Shown in pieces: positions 35,401 to 46,300 of a DNA stretch of 64,000 bases. How positions within the stretch are numbered: position 1 is the stretch's first letter; every line of letters starts with the position of its first letter. A model generated the notes under the pieces. That model did not search any database. It was not told the origin of the DNA and was given only the letters and a program-made list of their open reading frames with translations. Source of the stretch: Strix aluco (lineage: Eukaryota > Chordata > Aves > Strigiformes > Strigidae). Location of the stretch: NCBI RefSeq assembly GCF_031877795.1, contig NC_133934.1, positions 105,278,610 to 105,342,609 of the forward strand, given 5' to 3'. The translations under genes and the position numbers were made by a program.

Positions 35401-38135
35401 AAAGCCTGCTATAATAACCAGGTACCCTGTGTTCCCCAGTCATACATTATTCATTTCAAAACAAAACAGCAGCATGCAAATGATTTGAAGACAGCAAGAA
35501 AGTACAGTAATGCAAAATCCTGTCAAAGCTGGTAACTTTTTACCTCGGGCTTACCACCAAAATTACACTAATCAGAGAACAGGTACCAGGGAAACAACTA
35601 CTTCTACATAGTGTTTTACTGCAGTCCTGAGCCACACCATACATACAGAATATGTAAAAAGAACTTTAGAAAGCAAATGTCCTTGTACAAGTTTCAGATA
35701 AGGCCATGGAGAATGAGTCTTTTTCAAAAGAAAAAGAGTACCAAAAGCCTTCTCACAACGCATTTGACAGCCTCATATTTTAGTGAGACAGAGAGAGGAA
35801 AAAAAGAAGCATTCCAGTTTTTCCAACAAAACCCCCAGGCAACATCTCCTGCAGACACTATTTATTTCAAAATTCCAAGTCCACGTAGTGATATTTGTCT
35901 CAGATCAGATATCACCAACATCACTTCAACATTTTTTCCACTGATGACATCAGCTGGATTTCCCAAAGATTCCAACAGTTAAGTGAAAGCTCCTTAAAAG
36001 CAAGAGAAGACCCGTCAAGACAGATTATCATTATTTGCACATCGAGGATTCACAAGGCAAGAAAGAAATTAAGATAAAGGTGAACTGGGACCAAGGAGCC
36101 GCCTTCAGAAGGTTTGTAACTCTCAACCACCGCAGTTGCACCACAGGAAGTACCTGCTGGGCACAACAGAGCAGAGGAACTGAAAGTGAGACTTCACACA
36201 CCACATTTGCATTCATCTCAAACCAACGAGGAATTACATTTAAAGTTCTCTTGCTTCAAAATAAAGAAGCAAGGAAGGCCTCAAACTACTCTCTAATCCC
36301 TCCAGAATCAAAGAGGGGCGGAGACCAGACCATGATTCAGTTGCAGACAGTTTTCCAAAGGCTACCTACAAGGTTTAATTCATCCTGAAAATACCCTGAA
36401 ATACTTGCTTTTTTTTTTTTTTCCTTGGTAGGCAAAGCTATATGCACACAGAGGGGAAATAATATCAACCATTTCCTATCCTAAAATCTGCATGGCTTTC
36501 CAAACACATCATAACCTAACTGTAATATCCTTGCTTTCCTGTCCTAGGTGCTGACTAGAGGCCATATATTAGGATATCTGATTATTATCTTTTTTTAAAA
36601 TATATTTATCTTGATCACACCCACACACGGTAAAGAGAATGCAAGTATTTTCATTTTAAAGAACTCCAACCTGAGGAAATTATCTAACCTGCCAAAGTAA
36701 GTATGTGAAAAAGCAGGATCTAAACACATCTGAAGTCCAAACCACAGGAAGAGATTTCTATCATTTAAATACAACTCGGTCAAGAAAGTGCTATGTCTGA
36801 AATATTTTTTCAATAAACAAACGTAAAACCCTCCTCCTCGTTAAAACCGAGTCAAATCTATTTAGCAGGTAACACGAGAGCTGGCATGAAAGCTCTGCTT
36901 TTCAACGGTGAAAACTCAAATAGCTGGAAAGGTCAAAGTATTTTATTGGGGCAGTACTCCATCTCTCTCCCTCCAGAAAAACACCAGTGCTGTAATTTTA
37001 ACCCTCCTACTAATTTCTCCTGACATTAATTATTTTTCAATCATGCATAAGAGGTCTAAAGCCTGCGCGTAGTAAGACTTACATTTTAAAGCGATAAAGG
37101 TGCCTTGTTAGGCACCGAACTCAAACTCCCAGCCCTCTCTTGCTCCGGCTGAGCTGCGCTCCCCCATCCTTCAAAAGGGCCACTAAGTTTCTGTTCTTGC
37201 AGCTATGTGCGTTCTGCACACTGACTCGCCGCTTGCCAGATAAACGTCTGCCTTTATACTCTCCACCAAACTACAGCAGATGATAGAAATCAGGCAGCTC
37301 GAAGCAGCGCGCCTCCGGTTCCGTTCCCCACGCAGCCGCGGACACCTCCACCGGGCTGCCCGAGCCGGCTGCGCGGGTCCCCCCGCCCCGGGGCTCCCGA
37401 GCCGCGGCCCCGGCAGGAACCGGCCGGCGCGGGTCACCCACAGGCGCCGGTGCCGGCTGCGGACGCCGCTCTCGCCCGCGGAAGCGGACGGGACGGCCGG
37501 ACCCCGGCCCGCGCGGCTCTGGGGGGGCCTCGGGGCCCCGCCTGCCCCGCCGCCTCCCCTCACGCTCCCGCCGCCCCGGGCCCGGCCCGGCGGCGGTACC
37601 TGTTGTTGCGGACGCTGCTCAGGACGCACAGCACCAGCTCCAGGTAGGTCCTCAGCAGGTCGAGCCAGCGCGGGCAGAGCGGCGGCGCCTCCCCGTCGCA
37701 CGCCGCCGCGGCGCCCTCGCTGCTCCCCGCCGCCGCCGCCGCCGCCGCCCCCCCTCCGCCGCTGGGGTAGTTGTCGGCGGCGAACTGTACGCGGAGCTCA
37801 CGGACGAACCAGCCGCACTTGCGCATGAGGAACTCGAGGCGCGGGCGCTCGGCCGGCGAGACGCGGAGGCTGAGGCGGAGGCGCGGCCAGAGGGCCGGGT
37901 AGAAGAGGCACTCCCGCCAGTGCGAGCAGGCGGCCGAGGCCCGCAACCGATCGGGGCCCGCCAGGAAGGAGAAGATGTGGACCACCAGCTCGCTGGGCAG
38001 GGAGCCGGCGCCCACCGCCTCCCCGCACACCGACATGCCTGGCGCCGGCCCGAGCCCCGCTGCTGCTGCTGCGGCGGCCACAGGCGGCGGCGGCCCCGGC
38101 CTCGCCTCCGGCTCCTGCGACAAAAACAACAACAT
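20173..38135 (-). CDS. FBXO33: FBXO33, F-box protein 33, complete, 4 coding exons
   Basis: Substrate-recognition subunit of an SCF (SKP1-CUL1-F-box) ubiquitin ligase; the family member is reported to target YBX1. Coding exons in transcript order: 38135-37600, 30860-30750, 25221-24536, 20444-20173, a total of 1605 nt and 534 residues against 555 in human. The F-box is at about residues 46-86 (LPSELVVHIFSFL, then ASAACSHWRECLFYPALW). A Gly/Ala-rich linker follows, then a leucine-rich C-terminal region with blocks such as NTMEHLSLLDNHIPGNTTLI, LISRQYDKFLTHFILMNDVI and DLSDNRNEDPLVLLAW. It ends MQSFSEGI then TAG. I chose the MLLFLSQEP start at 38135 because it resembles the human N-terminus; the in-frame Met at 38036 (MSVCGEAVG) is a possible second start. 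All splice junctions are canonical and the phases agree. It faces MIA2 tail to tail and ZNF410 head to head. Confidence 0.96.
20445..24535 (-). other. FBXO33: FBXO33 intron 3
   Basis: About 4.1 kb with no coding exon seen. It contains an A/C-rich simple stretch at about 20905-20965. No other repeat was recognised. Confidence 0.7.
24536..25221 (-). CDS. FBXO33: FBXO33 coding exon 3, leucine-rich core
   Basis: 686 nt. It encodes IQQLFEEILGNSRQLKWLSC through LVLLAWRCTRLSLLAVHG. This large exon carries most of the leucine-rich, repeat-like substrate-binding region. Acceptor cttgcag, donor gtaggt on the minus strand. Confidence 0.96.
25222..30749 (-). other. FBXO33: FBXO33 intron 2
   Basis: About 5.5 kb. 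It holds an AT-rich repetitive stretch near 25770-25830 and an old CR1-like fragment at about 26660-26960. No coding exon is visible. Confidence 0.7.
26660..26960. mobile_element. Old CR1-type LINE fragment
   Basis: The plus strand reads ctacaaatttatccaggctc ctctttgagcc, then ctctgaacctgctacctact accttcgatgaccc. This run of motifs in this order matches a degenerate CR1 non-LTR retrotransposon common in turtles, crocodilians and birds. It is heavily mutated and has an internal gap, so it is ancient. The open frame on the minus strand through it is incidental. Subfamily and orientation were not determined. Confidence 0.6.
30750..30860 (-). CDS. FBXO33: FBXO33 coding exon 2
   Basis: 111 nt. It encodes NLQKLSLFGDISILQQHGSI then SNTYLGKVDPDGKKIKQ. 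Acceptor ttcatag, donor gtaagt on the minus strand. It matches the human segment after RNNR. Confidence 0.96.
33504..33612 (+). mobile_element. Short avian LTR-derived element, TG...CA bounded
   Basis: It starts TGTCATGGTTTAACCCCACC, then CAACTAAGCACCACACAGCT GCTCGCTCA, later CCAGCTACTAGGAAGAAAAT TAACCAGGACA. Both ends match a high-copy endogenous-retrovirus LTR that I recall from neoavian genomes, but the usual middle is missing, leaving 109 nt. It lies in FBXO33 intron 1. No clear target-site duplication. Family name not assigned. Confidence 0.55.
33703..33717 (+). repeat. (G)15 homopolymer
   Basis: Uninterrupted run of 15 G in FBXO33 intron 1. Its length may be assembly-sensitive. Confidence 0.9.
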
Positions 38136-39060
38136 CAATGACAAGGCGGAGGGGGCGGGCGCCGGCCGGGACGCGGCTGCTGCCGGGACGCACCACCCGC
38201 GCCGCCGCCGGGGGGGGGGGACGGGGGGTGGAGCGGGGGCCCTACCACCGCCCAGCGCGGCAGGGAGGGGCGCGAGGTGGGCCGGACCCCCCCGCCCAGC
38301 GCGGCGCCGCGTCGGTCCTACCACCCAGCCCGGAGGGGGAGTGTGAACGAACACCCCGCCGGCGCCCCGCTCTGTTCCTGCGGGGCGAGGGGAGCCGCCG
38401 CGGCGGAGGGAGGAGGAGTTGCCCGGGAGGGAGTGGGACGTGCCACCGGTCGAATGGGAGGCGGAGCCGGCCCAACCGCCTGCGCGAGGGGGGCTGGCCG
38501 TTAACCCTCCCGTGCCGGCGGCGAAGGGCCGCCTCTGCCCCACTACCCCGTCCAGCCGCGCAGCCCCCGGCACCTCGCGGCAGGGGCTGTGTGCCTCCGC
38601 CCCAGTCCCGCGGCGCCGCGGCCGAGCGGGCCGGGAGCGCCCGGGTGCCCGAGCAGCGCGGCGCCCTGAGGGGCCGGCCCGGCAGCGCGGCCCCCCCCCC
38701 CCGCCCTTTCCCCAGCCCTAACGCAGTGCGGCGGCGGGAGGCCCGGGACCGGGGCGAGGCGGCGGAGCCAGCTTCCCTGCAGGGTCTGCAGCCGGCGGAG
38801 CCGCCGCCGGTCTCTGTGGGAGGCGCGCGGGGGTCCCCGCCGGCCGCGCCTGCCCCTGGCGCCTTGTGTTTAAGAAAACTTGAAAAGACCGTCGGGTCTT
38901 GGCGGCGTGGAGGCCCTATCTGGGCGCACGTACGCCTTCCAGCCAGCGACATTCCCTCAGCAGCGTTCCAGCCGCCGCTACGGGAAACGCGCTGACTACG
39001 CAGAAAGACGAAGCGCGGCGGAGAGTCTGGTGTTGAGACAGAACCGGAGGCGAACCTGAG
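37290..39060. promoter_or_regulatory. FBXO33: CpG island promoter of FBXO33
   Basis: About 1.8 kb of very GC- and CpG-rich sequence spanning FBXO33 exon 1 and its upstream flank, with G11 at 38210-38220 and C12 at 38691-38702. No TATA box was seen near the start codon, typical of a housekeeping promoter. The transcription start is probably between 38150 and 38700 on the minus strand (inference). Confidence 0.75.
37600..38135 (-). CDS. FBXO33: FBXO33 coding exon 1, F-box
   Basis: 536 nt inside a CpG island. It encodes the N-terminus (MLLFLSQEPEARPGPPPP, a seven-Ala run), the F-box, and a linker with GGGG followed by seven Ala. It ends LELVLCVLSSVRNNR with donor gtaccg on the minus strand. The 5' part is extremely GC-rich, so the choice between Met at 38135 and 38036 rests on similarity to human only. 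Confidence 0.93.
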
Positions 39061-41550
39061 GGGATACATGAGGAAATGCTCCAAATCTTAGTTCTCTCAG
39101 TTTCTTAAAACTCATCCGCTTTGTAATACCCGTGCCAGCGTCAGCTGTAGGTGTGGAAAGGTAACTTCTCTTGTGCATACAGACTTTTGAGAGAATTTAA
39201 TAATCTGTTACGTACTGATGCTGCAAAGGCTGAACACCAAAGTGATGTTAATCGCAATTGTACATGTAAGTTTTACAATTTAAAAACCTTACTGGAATAA
39301 TGCACATAAAGATATATAACAATGTTATATCTGGGTGTACAGAAATGTACACATGAAAGAACAAAAGATGTGCTAAGAGAAAGCCTAAGATGCTCTTTGC
39401 ATGCAGAGTAGGGTCCCATTATAAACAGATTTATCGACAGCCAAATCTAAAACACCACTCTCCCTTTACTCTGTGACTAGCTATTTTCTCTGTCTCGCAG
39501 CAGGGGTGAAAAACCCATCGTTTCTCTTTTCTTGAATCTGGTCATGGGGGAAATGTGACTGAGTCATCTATTTCTCCTTGATGAGAGAGAAGGGGACAGA
39601 TGTTATTGAGAAGGTGAGACTGTAGGAAATTCCCAGGTGGACTCTTCTTCTCTCCTCAGGGACCGGTGCTGCTTCACACACCTGCGTGAGTGATTTGGAC
39701 CTGCATAAACAACTCAGGTAAGCATTGTGCTACTCCCACTGCAGATTCCCCTGTCAGATTAGACCAGAATTCCCCAGGCAGTCAAGATGCAAGCTCTGAA
39801 GCAGCCCAACTCACCTGACCTAGAAGGATGCAAACAAAAGGAACTTATGCGCCTACAGATCTCCGTATCTTACTACTCAACAATTCCACACTGTTGGGCT
39901 GACGATGAGTCAAAGGGTTTCCAAGATTACTAAATTTCTTAATGTAACAGAATCAAGCTTTAGGATTCAGTGCCCTGGGATTACCAAAGTGGCATCAAGA
40001 AAAAATGGCTTGTGAAGTTAGTAGTTCTGCATTTCTGGTTGCCTTTGTTGGATTGTATTGGATCGGCACATGTGGGATTGTGCCTGTAATAATAAACACA
40101 GTGAAATGGTCTTTTACTGTGACCGTTGCATGGTCATTTACTCAGCTCCAGCTTATCAGGGCTATGTTTAAATACTCAATCTTGGGAACTATTACCTTCA
40201 GTTTTGCAGGCTTGAGTGAATAAATGGGTCTTTCTAAAGCTTTGGGTCGTCACAACTATGGCCAAGTGGTCTGACATGATAAGTGCCAGACTTTGTGAGG
40301 TTCCCCAATTCGATCCATCTGCATGGCCAGTATGGCACTGAGGCAACCAAATCTGAGGCTGCCGATTCTGGGTGTTGAATCACAGGTTTCCCTGCCTTGG
40401 ACATAGGAAACGTGCTTCAGCTTGACTGAGAGTTGATTTCACGGCGCAAGCTTTTGTTAGTACTAATGCAGTGTCTGCAGGTTGATGGGATAACAGCTCA
40501 AAAAGACGTGCCTCTAACTTGCTTGCAGACTGTCGGGAGTTACTGGGTGGCTCCAGGAGGTAGCTGGTCAGTGGTCTTGTTGCTGAAGCACTAGGCTGTC
40601 AGTATGACACCGGCACGTAGCCCTCCACGAAACCACTCACTGAACATTTAAAGCTGAGGGTAACTGTGAATCTTTAAGCTGCAAATCAAATTTTTGAAGT
40701 GGCTGTGGAAAGCAGAGGAGCCATACTGCACATCTTGGAGGGGCTGAAACAGGAAACCATTCCAAAGCAGTGCCCAGGCAGGAGATGAGAGTCATTTCCT
40801 GGGAAGTGACCCCAGGTTCTTGCACAGCCCATCGTGGATCAAAATGGGGTGAGCCCCGGGGGAATCTGGTATTGCCAGCCTTGACAGCTCCACTTGGGTT
40901 ACTTCCATATTGCCAGGGATTCTCGCTGCTCAGCAGCACCAGCACCATCCCATGAGTAGCCATTCTGGCATGGGAGTCAGGAATCATGTGTGGCTCCAAA
41001 GCTATGGACTCGCCATAACCAAGTTAAAGTTTACTGGACCTGAAGGTCACCGGTTCAGCAGCTAATGCCAAGACCAGAGGCTGCCAACCCCGCTGCTTTG
41101 GGAGCTCTGTCCTGCTAACCTAGATACCAAGATAAGGCTAATGAATAAAAACAAGCTTTTTAAATTAGTCCGTCCCATCTTGGGTTTTAGGTACATTAAG
41201 GCATGTATGTTTCTGGAATTACTAACTTGGTACATGTCATTAGTGAGCTGCTCTGCACTGTTCTCCATCACCAACTGCTAGAACAGACACACCAAGTCAG
41301 AGCAAAGCAGAAACACAAACCAAGCACTAGTAGGAAACAAACCAGTGTTTCCACATGTGCTGTAACAAACTGAAATAATGTCTTTTGCGTTGATATATGT
41401 TGAAGAAAAGAGTTCACCAGTTAGACATAGAACTTGACTGTAAACTTCAAGTCACTCTTAAGTTACTCAAGTAACTGTAAACTCATAACCTTCACCTGTA
41501 AAATATTCTTCTATCTCAAAAGGTTATTTTAAGAGGAATCAGGCCGCAGC
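39061..41550. other. Spacer between FBXO33 and ZNF410 promoters
   Basis: About 2.5 kb of ordinary composition between two CpG islands. No coding exon of a known family was recognised. It contains a tRNA-like pair of promoter boxes (40259-40316) and a strong-looking plus-strand splice donor at about 39718-39723. The stretch 40230-41120 reads like decayed repeat sequence that I could not classify. Confidence 0.5.
40254..40325 (+). repeat. tRNA-like fragment (SINE head or tRNA pseudogene)
   Basis: TGGCCAAGTGG at 40259-40269 resembles the A box of Leu/Ser tRNAs, and AATTCGATCC at 40307-40316 resembles the B box, at roughly tRNA spacing. The acceptor and T stems do not pair well, so it is not a working tRNA. 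It may be the head of a tRNA-derived SINE. Confidence 0.3.
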
Positions 41551-41579
41551 TGAACCCTGCTGTCCTGGTAACGATCCCG

Positions 41580-42330
41580 ATGGAACCGGGGAAAACCCAA
41601 GCACCGAGCTGTTACTGCTCCGTCTTTCGGGGCTGAGAGAAGGAGCAAGAAACCCCCTCGCGCGGGGCAACGCCCGTCCCCGCAGAGGCTCCTCAGGAAG
41701 GCCGGGGGGGAGCCCCCCAGGGAGACGGCGCTGCGGGGCACGGGCACACGGTGAGGCGGGGGGAAGGGTGGGGACAGGGACACTGCGCAGCCGCCGCTGA
41801 GCCCCGTCGGCGGGCGGAAGCGGCGCTCCTGCCAGCGCTCACCATCGAGCTGAGCTGAGGAGAAGCGCCCTCCCCCCAGCCGCGGCATTTCCGCTTGGGG
41901 GCTCCGTCACATCCGGGCGGCTGAGATGCCGGTAAGGCGGGCGGGGGGAGGCGGGGGCCGGGGCGCTCCTCCAGGACTCGCCGCCCTCCGCGGCGCAGGG
42001 GAGCGCAGCGGGCCGGGGAGGGGGGGCAGGCGGCCCGGCCCTCCTCACCGCCGGGGGCCGCCCCTCACGGCGACGGAGCGGCCCCCGCGGGGGGGCGGGG
42101 TGGCGCACCTGCCCCGCGGGGGAGGGGCGCGGCCCTGGCCGGGGCTCGGCGCTCCGCCCTGCCCCGCGGCGCCGGGGTCTCCCTCTCTCCCCCCACAGGG
42201 CCCCGGCCGGGGCCCGCCGGGCCGTGGGCAGCCGGGCCTGGCAGCTCCGGCTCGCGTCCCCGTGGGTCGCTCGGGGCCCGCCCTCCCGAGTGCGGGCTGA
42301 AAGGGGGCAACGGGTGAACAAGCGGGAATA
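41580..42330. promoter_or_regulatory. ZNF410: CpG island promoter of ZNF410
   Basis: GC- and CpG-dense block around the likely first exon. Just upstream of a splice donor are ATTTCCGCTT (41887-41896) and ATCCGG (41911-41916), both ETS-family-like, and CGTCAC (41905-41910), a CRE half-site on the minus strand. No TATA box. This fits a TATA-less housekeeping promoter. Confidence 0.65.
41850..41931 (+). other. ZNF410: ZNF410 non-coding first exon (approximate start)
   Basis: A consensus donor (CCG|GTAAGG) sits at 41931/41932 inside the CpG island. It would join to an acceptor near 43313 before the ATG exon. The 5' end is a guess; transcript data would fix it. Confidence 0.4.
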
Positions 42331-43332
42331 TTCACGAGCCCTGGCTTGCATGCGTTGGCCTGAGTTATTCTGCTTTCACAGTGTTTATTACCTTGTCCCC
42401 TCGCGGCAGAAGGTGAGGCTCCTGTACGGAGTATCTTGTGCTGCACAGCTTGCTGTCAGGAGTACTACAGGAAGGCTTTTAGGGTGGTTTTTTTTTTTTT
42501 TAGCTGATCTAGTTTTCTCGTTATTTTTTGATATATTCAATAGATTTGTAATTGTGACGGAAGGGAAGGAAGAACTGTACGTGGTTCACTTTCTTCCCCC
42601 ACGGCTAGTGTCTGAGTGCTTTCCCAGTAGGCAAAAATAGATACAAACTTGTTCTCATTTTCCCTTGTAGCCCAAGGAAGAAACATTGTATGGGTATTTG
42701 TGAAATATTGTGAAATAACTTCTAACCTACCTGTGTTCATCCTTTCACAAAATCAGAAATGTAACATCTTGACAGGAAAAGCAGAAGTTTCCTGGTGGCA
42801 GGTTGTTTGTATATGGTTGCCTTTCATCACCAGTTTGGATAATTCCACTGTTTTGCAATCTGGGAATTGTTTCTTGCATGCTCTGTGTGATTTTCAGTTG
42901 ATCCCATCAGTTTCCAGGACAAACAGTTCTCCATTGAAGGTGAGCTATTGCAGTGAAAATGAGATAAATAGCCTTTGCAAGTTAATTTTGCAGTGTTAGG
43001 ATGTTGCTGACTCAATGACAACAGAAATGCAGCAACCTGGGTAAATGAGTTTCCCAAGTACTTCAAAGTATATTTTGCAGTTACATGTGATATCTGCTCA
43101 CTTCTTTTTGCTTTGCTTTTGGTTTTTGGTTCCTATCTCTTTATATTTCCTTTTTTGTTGTTTTAGGTTAAATTGAATATTTGTGCAACACAGCTTCTTG
43201 CAGAAGGACCGCCACACTGTTTTACACTTAGGAAAATATGAGAATAAGCAGGGAGTGTTGTTCTTTCTGAATTAAAAAAAAAAAAATCTGTGCCTTGCTG
43301 AGGACAGCTGCAGGAATCGGACACTTGAATCA

Positions 43333-43365
43333 ATGTTATCGGATGAGTTAGAATCCAAACCTGAG
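43333..43365 (+). CDS. ZNF410: ZNF410 first coding exon
   Basis: Eleven codons, MLSDELESKPE, then donor gtgagc in phase 0. The exon probably begins at about 43314 after ctgcag, giving a short 5' UTR part. Confidence 0.93.
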
Positions 43366-46300
43366 GTGAGCAATTGTGAACTGGCTTTGGTTCCCAGGAA
43401 CATTTATGGGCAACACTTAGAAAAAGTTCAATGAGTTTACTCAGTTTGCTGCTTACATGTCAATTCTCAAAGTGTTTTCAGTGGCATCTTGTAATGCTTC
43501 TGAGTTTTGATTCGAATGGTAAAAGATTAAAGAATACTGCAGGTTTTTTCCCCCTCCATTCATTGTCAGCCAATACTCTTGCCTTTTCTCAGGTTACATT
43601 ATTTTTCTCACTTTTATAATGTTCTTTCTGTTACAAGAATAAAATAAATTACTGTATTGACTACTTCTTTCCCTCAAACCAAACTGACTTCACTTGGCTT
43701 TGGGGAGTCTGCATTATTCTGTTAGCATCAGCCAGTTCTGTTCTTTAAAGTACTCGTGTTTCCATTAAGCAGTTGGCAGAAGTGGTAGGCAGCAGCACCC
43801 AGGGGATCCCGGTTGCTTGGTGTGAGGCTGCTGGACCATTCCCAGGCTCAGCCAGTAGCACGGCTGAGTGTGAATTGCAGTGATGTATGTGTGTGCACAC
43901 AGTGCATGCACAGCTGGCCACAAACAGATTAACACATGCACAGGTAAAAGTACCTTTAAGAGGTAAACACAAACAGCATGAACAACACTAAAGTTTGTTA
44001 GTGGAATATATCTATACCCTCATCACGCAGCTCTCATGCATACTCACAGTCACAGATGTGCCTGGTCTCTGCCAGACCTGAAGTCTTTCCGGTATCTGTG
44101 TGCAGACCCAGGGCTTTTTAGCCAGTTTCTGGCTGGAATCTTGGGTTTTTTTCAGACTATGGTTGCCTCCTCCTCACACATTAGTCAGCTAGAAGTTCAC
44201 TAGCAGTGCGCTCACTTGTGGGTAGAATGTTTAGGAATATGCTTAGTAAGTAGATAGAAGGGACTGCAGTGATCAGACACAGCAGTGTACTGACCAGCAG
44301 CCAGTGAACATATGATTGGTGTCTCTTCTCTCCCCCATACCCACGGTTCTTTCTCCACTTACCCACCTTGATTCCTCCTTTGATCCTCCCCCTAAACATT
44401 GCATAATAAGTTTTACACATCCTGCAGTTCTTGTTATATCGGATAGTAAGTTTGGTCTTTCCTGTGAGACCCATTCAGATAACCAAAGACAATTTTGTTT
44501 TCTTACCAGTTACAAAAGTTCTGGTTGAACCTCTTCAAGATTTCACTTCAGCAGTGGCCTACTGATCAGTGTCTGAGGAGTTCTGGTCTTTGTTACTCTT
44601 ACCTATAATTTGCTAGATACAACAGTCTGCAGTTTGTTACATTCAACAGATTTGTATGTTCAATTTATTACCTCTCCCATTTCTTGCCTTTGTCTTTTCA
44701 GCTGAATAGCCATTAGCCAGCTATCTGTACATTCACCTACTTAAAAGTGCAGAGGACTGTATCGCTTTGTGTCCTTGCTTTTCTGGTTCTCAGCTTTAGC
44801 TTTTTAGAAGGCTAAGGTCCTAGAGCAGAGGAGCTATGAAGTACCTTTTCAGGAAGTTTGCAAGTTTAAATTGAATTGGTTAAATTGAATTGGTTTTATT
44901 GAGTCTTCTGTTTTTATCCCTTTTCAGTCCATATGCAATACAGCAGGTACGTTAAACTGGTATTCTAAAGAGAATGATGATTACATGCTGGTAATTTGTC
45001 ACAGCCCAGGTCATGTGGTTAAGGTATTTGTTTCTTAATGGAGCAGCCAAAGCCTTTCCAATCACACTATTCAGGAAAAGTAGCTGCAAATTCGTAGTAG
45101 CCATGAGTAGTCTCAGCATGGGCTGCAGGGAGTTTTGAGGCTTTCTCTTGCCTTGTGGTTGATATCTCTTAACTTCTATCCAATTTTCTCCCAGTTCTGA
45201 ATTATAAGGTCAGGGGACTTTGTTACTTCAGTCTGTGAGTGGGTGAATTCCCATAGATTGTTTCTGACAGCCCAGGACCTGGATAGTTGGAGTGCTTGCT
45301 CCCTCATTCCTCGAATAGGAGCTGTAGTGGGCCTTGTTTTTTCTCAATTTGAGCAAGGTATTTGTTAATTAGGCATGTTTACATAATAGTCCTATTTCCC
45401 CATAGCAGAGGTACATTTCCTTCCCAGCAAGCCCAGAGCAGAGTAGGCCATTCTCCAGTAGGAACAGGCTTGATGCATGAAAGCTACGGTGGTTGCAGAG
45501 GGCATCCTTTCCATAGATGCTGTCTTCTAAACCATGTTCCTCAACCTTGATCAGGGCTATTTTATGCTACAGATTGGGATTCACTGACATTGTGGATTAC
45601 CAAATCTATGCACAGCCTCTTTCTGGTTCTAATTGTGAAAGCTGAGTGTTAAGTTAGTACTGTTTTCTACTCCTTTGATGTGAAACTGGTAGATACCCTT
45701 TTTTACACCTTTCCTAAATAGCAATTCAAGTATCTCTGAAAGTCAACAATGATTTTGTATCCTTTGGTTAGCCAGGGCACCATAATTCTTATAGCCACAG
45801 ATGTTCTTTCATATCCCCTACCATGTGAGAAAGGTATTAATTAAGAGCTAACTGTATTTGTGTAACATCTAAATAATATTAATCAAAGCACTATTGATGG
45901 ATTGCATAAATTCCTTTGTCACTGGTTTTATCTCTAAAGAAGCCACCAACATGCCAGTAAATGTTTAATACTTAAGAAGAGGTGAATCCTCTTTTCATAG
46001 GAAGTTACCAAGTTGTTTGAAGATGGTTTGTAAGGTCAGACTTTTTTCTTCTGGACTCCCTGCCCCCAAAGCTGTATTATGAGCATTCCTCAGGGAACTG
46101 ATAAGATCTGCTTTTTGCATGCTTTAAGCCTTCAGGGTGATTTGTTACAATTGCAAGTATTTCCAAGCCACCTCCCCCACAGGGGTCCACTGCAGGGTGT
46201 TTTCTGCTCTCGGGGGTAGCTCTAACACATTAAAGTGAACTACAGCTCTCTAACTTGAATTGGCTGTTGAAAAGGGGGTGGAGGGAGGTATTTTAGCCTC

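Larger units (their letters stand above)
30861..37599 (-). other. FBXO33: FBXO33 intron 1
   Basis: About 6.7 kb. It contains the short LTR-like element at 33504-33612 and a 15-base G run at 33703-33717. GC content rises sharply after about 37290, where the CpG island begins. No coding exon was seen. Confidence 0.7.

Noticed and set aside
37560-38573. 337-codon minus-strand frame starting at 38573, upstream of the FBXO33 start
   Set aside because: The upstream 146 codons are GC-driven open sequence with no family similarity, and the frame runs past the exon 1 donor. The FBXO33-like N-terminus begins at 38135.
38138-38995. 285-codon plus-strand frame and the overlapping 280-codon minus-strand frame in the CpG island
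   Set aside because: Stop codons are rare in such GC-rich DNA. Both are Arg/Pro/Gly/Ala-rich on opposite strands of the same bases, the usual sign of chance frames.
44868-44898. Two-unit tandem repeat of taaattgaattggt
   Set aside because: Only two 14-bp units in AT-rich sequence; probably simple slippage.
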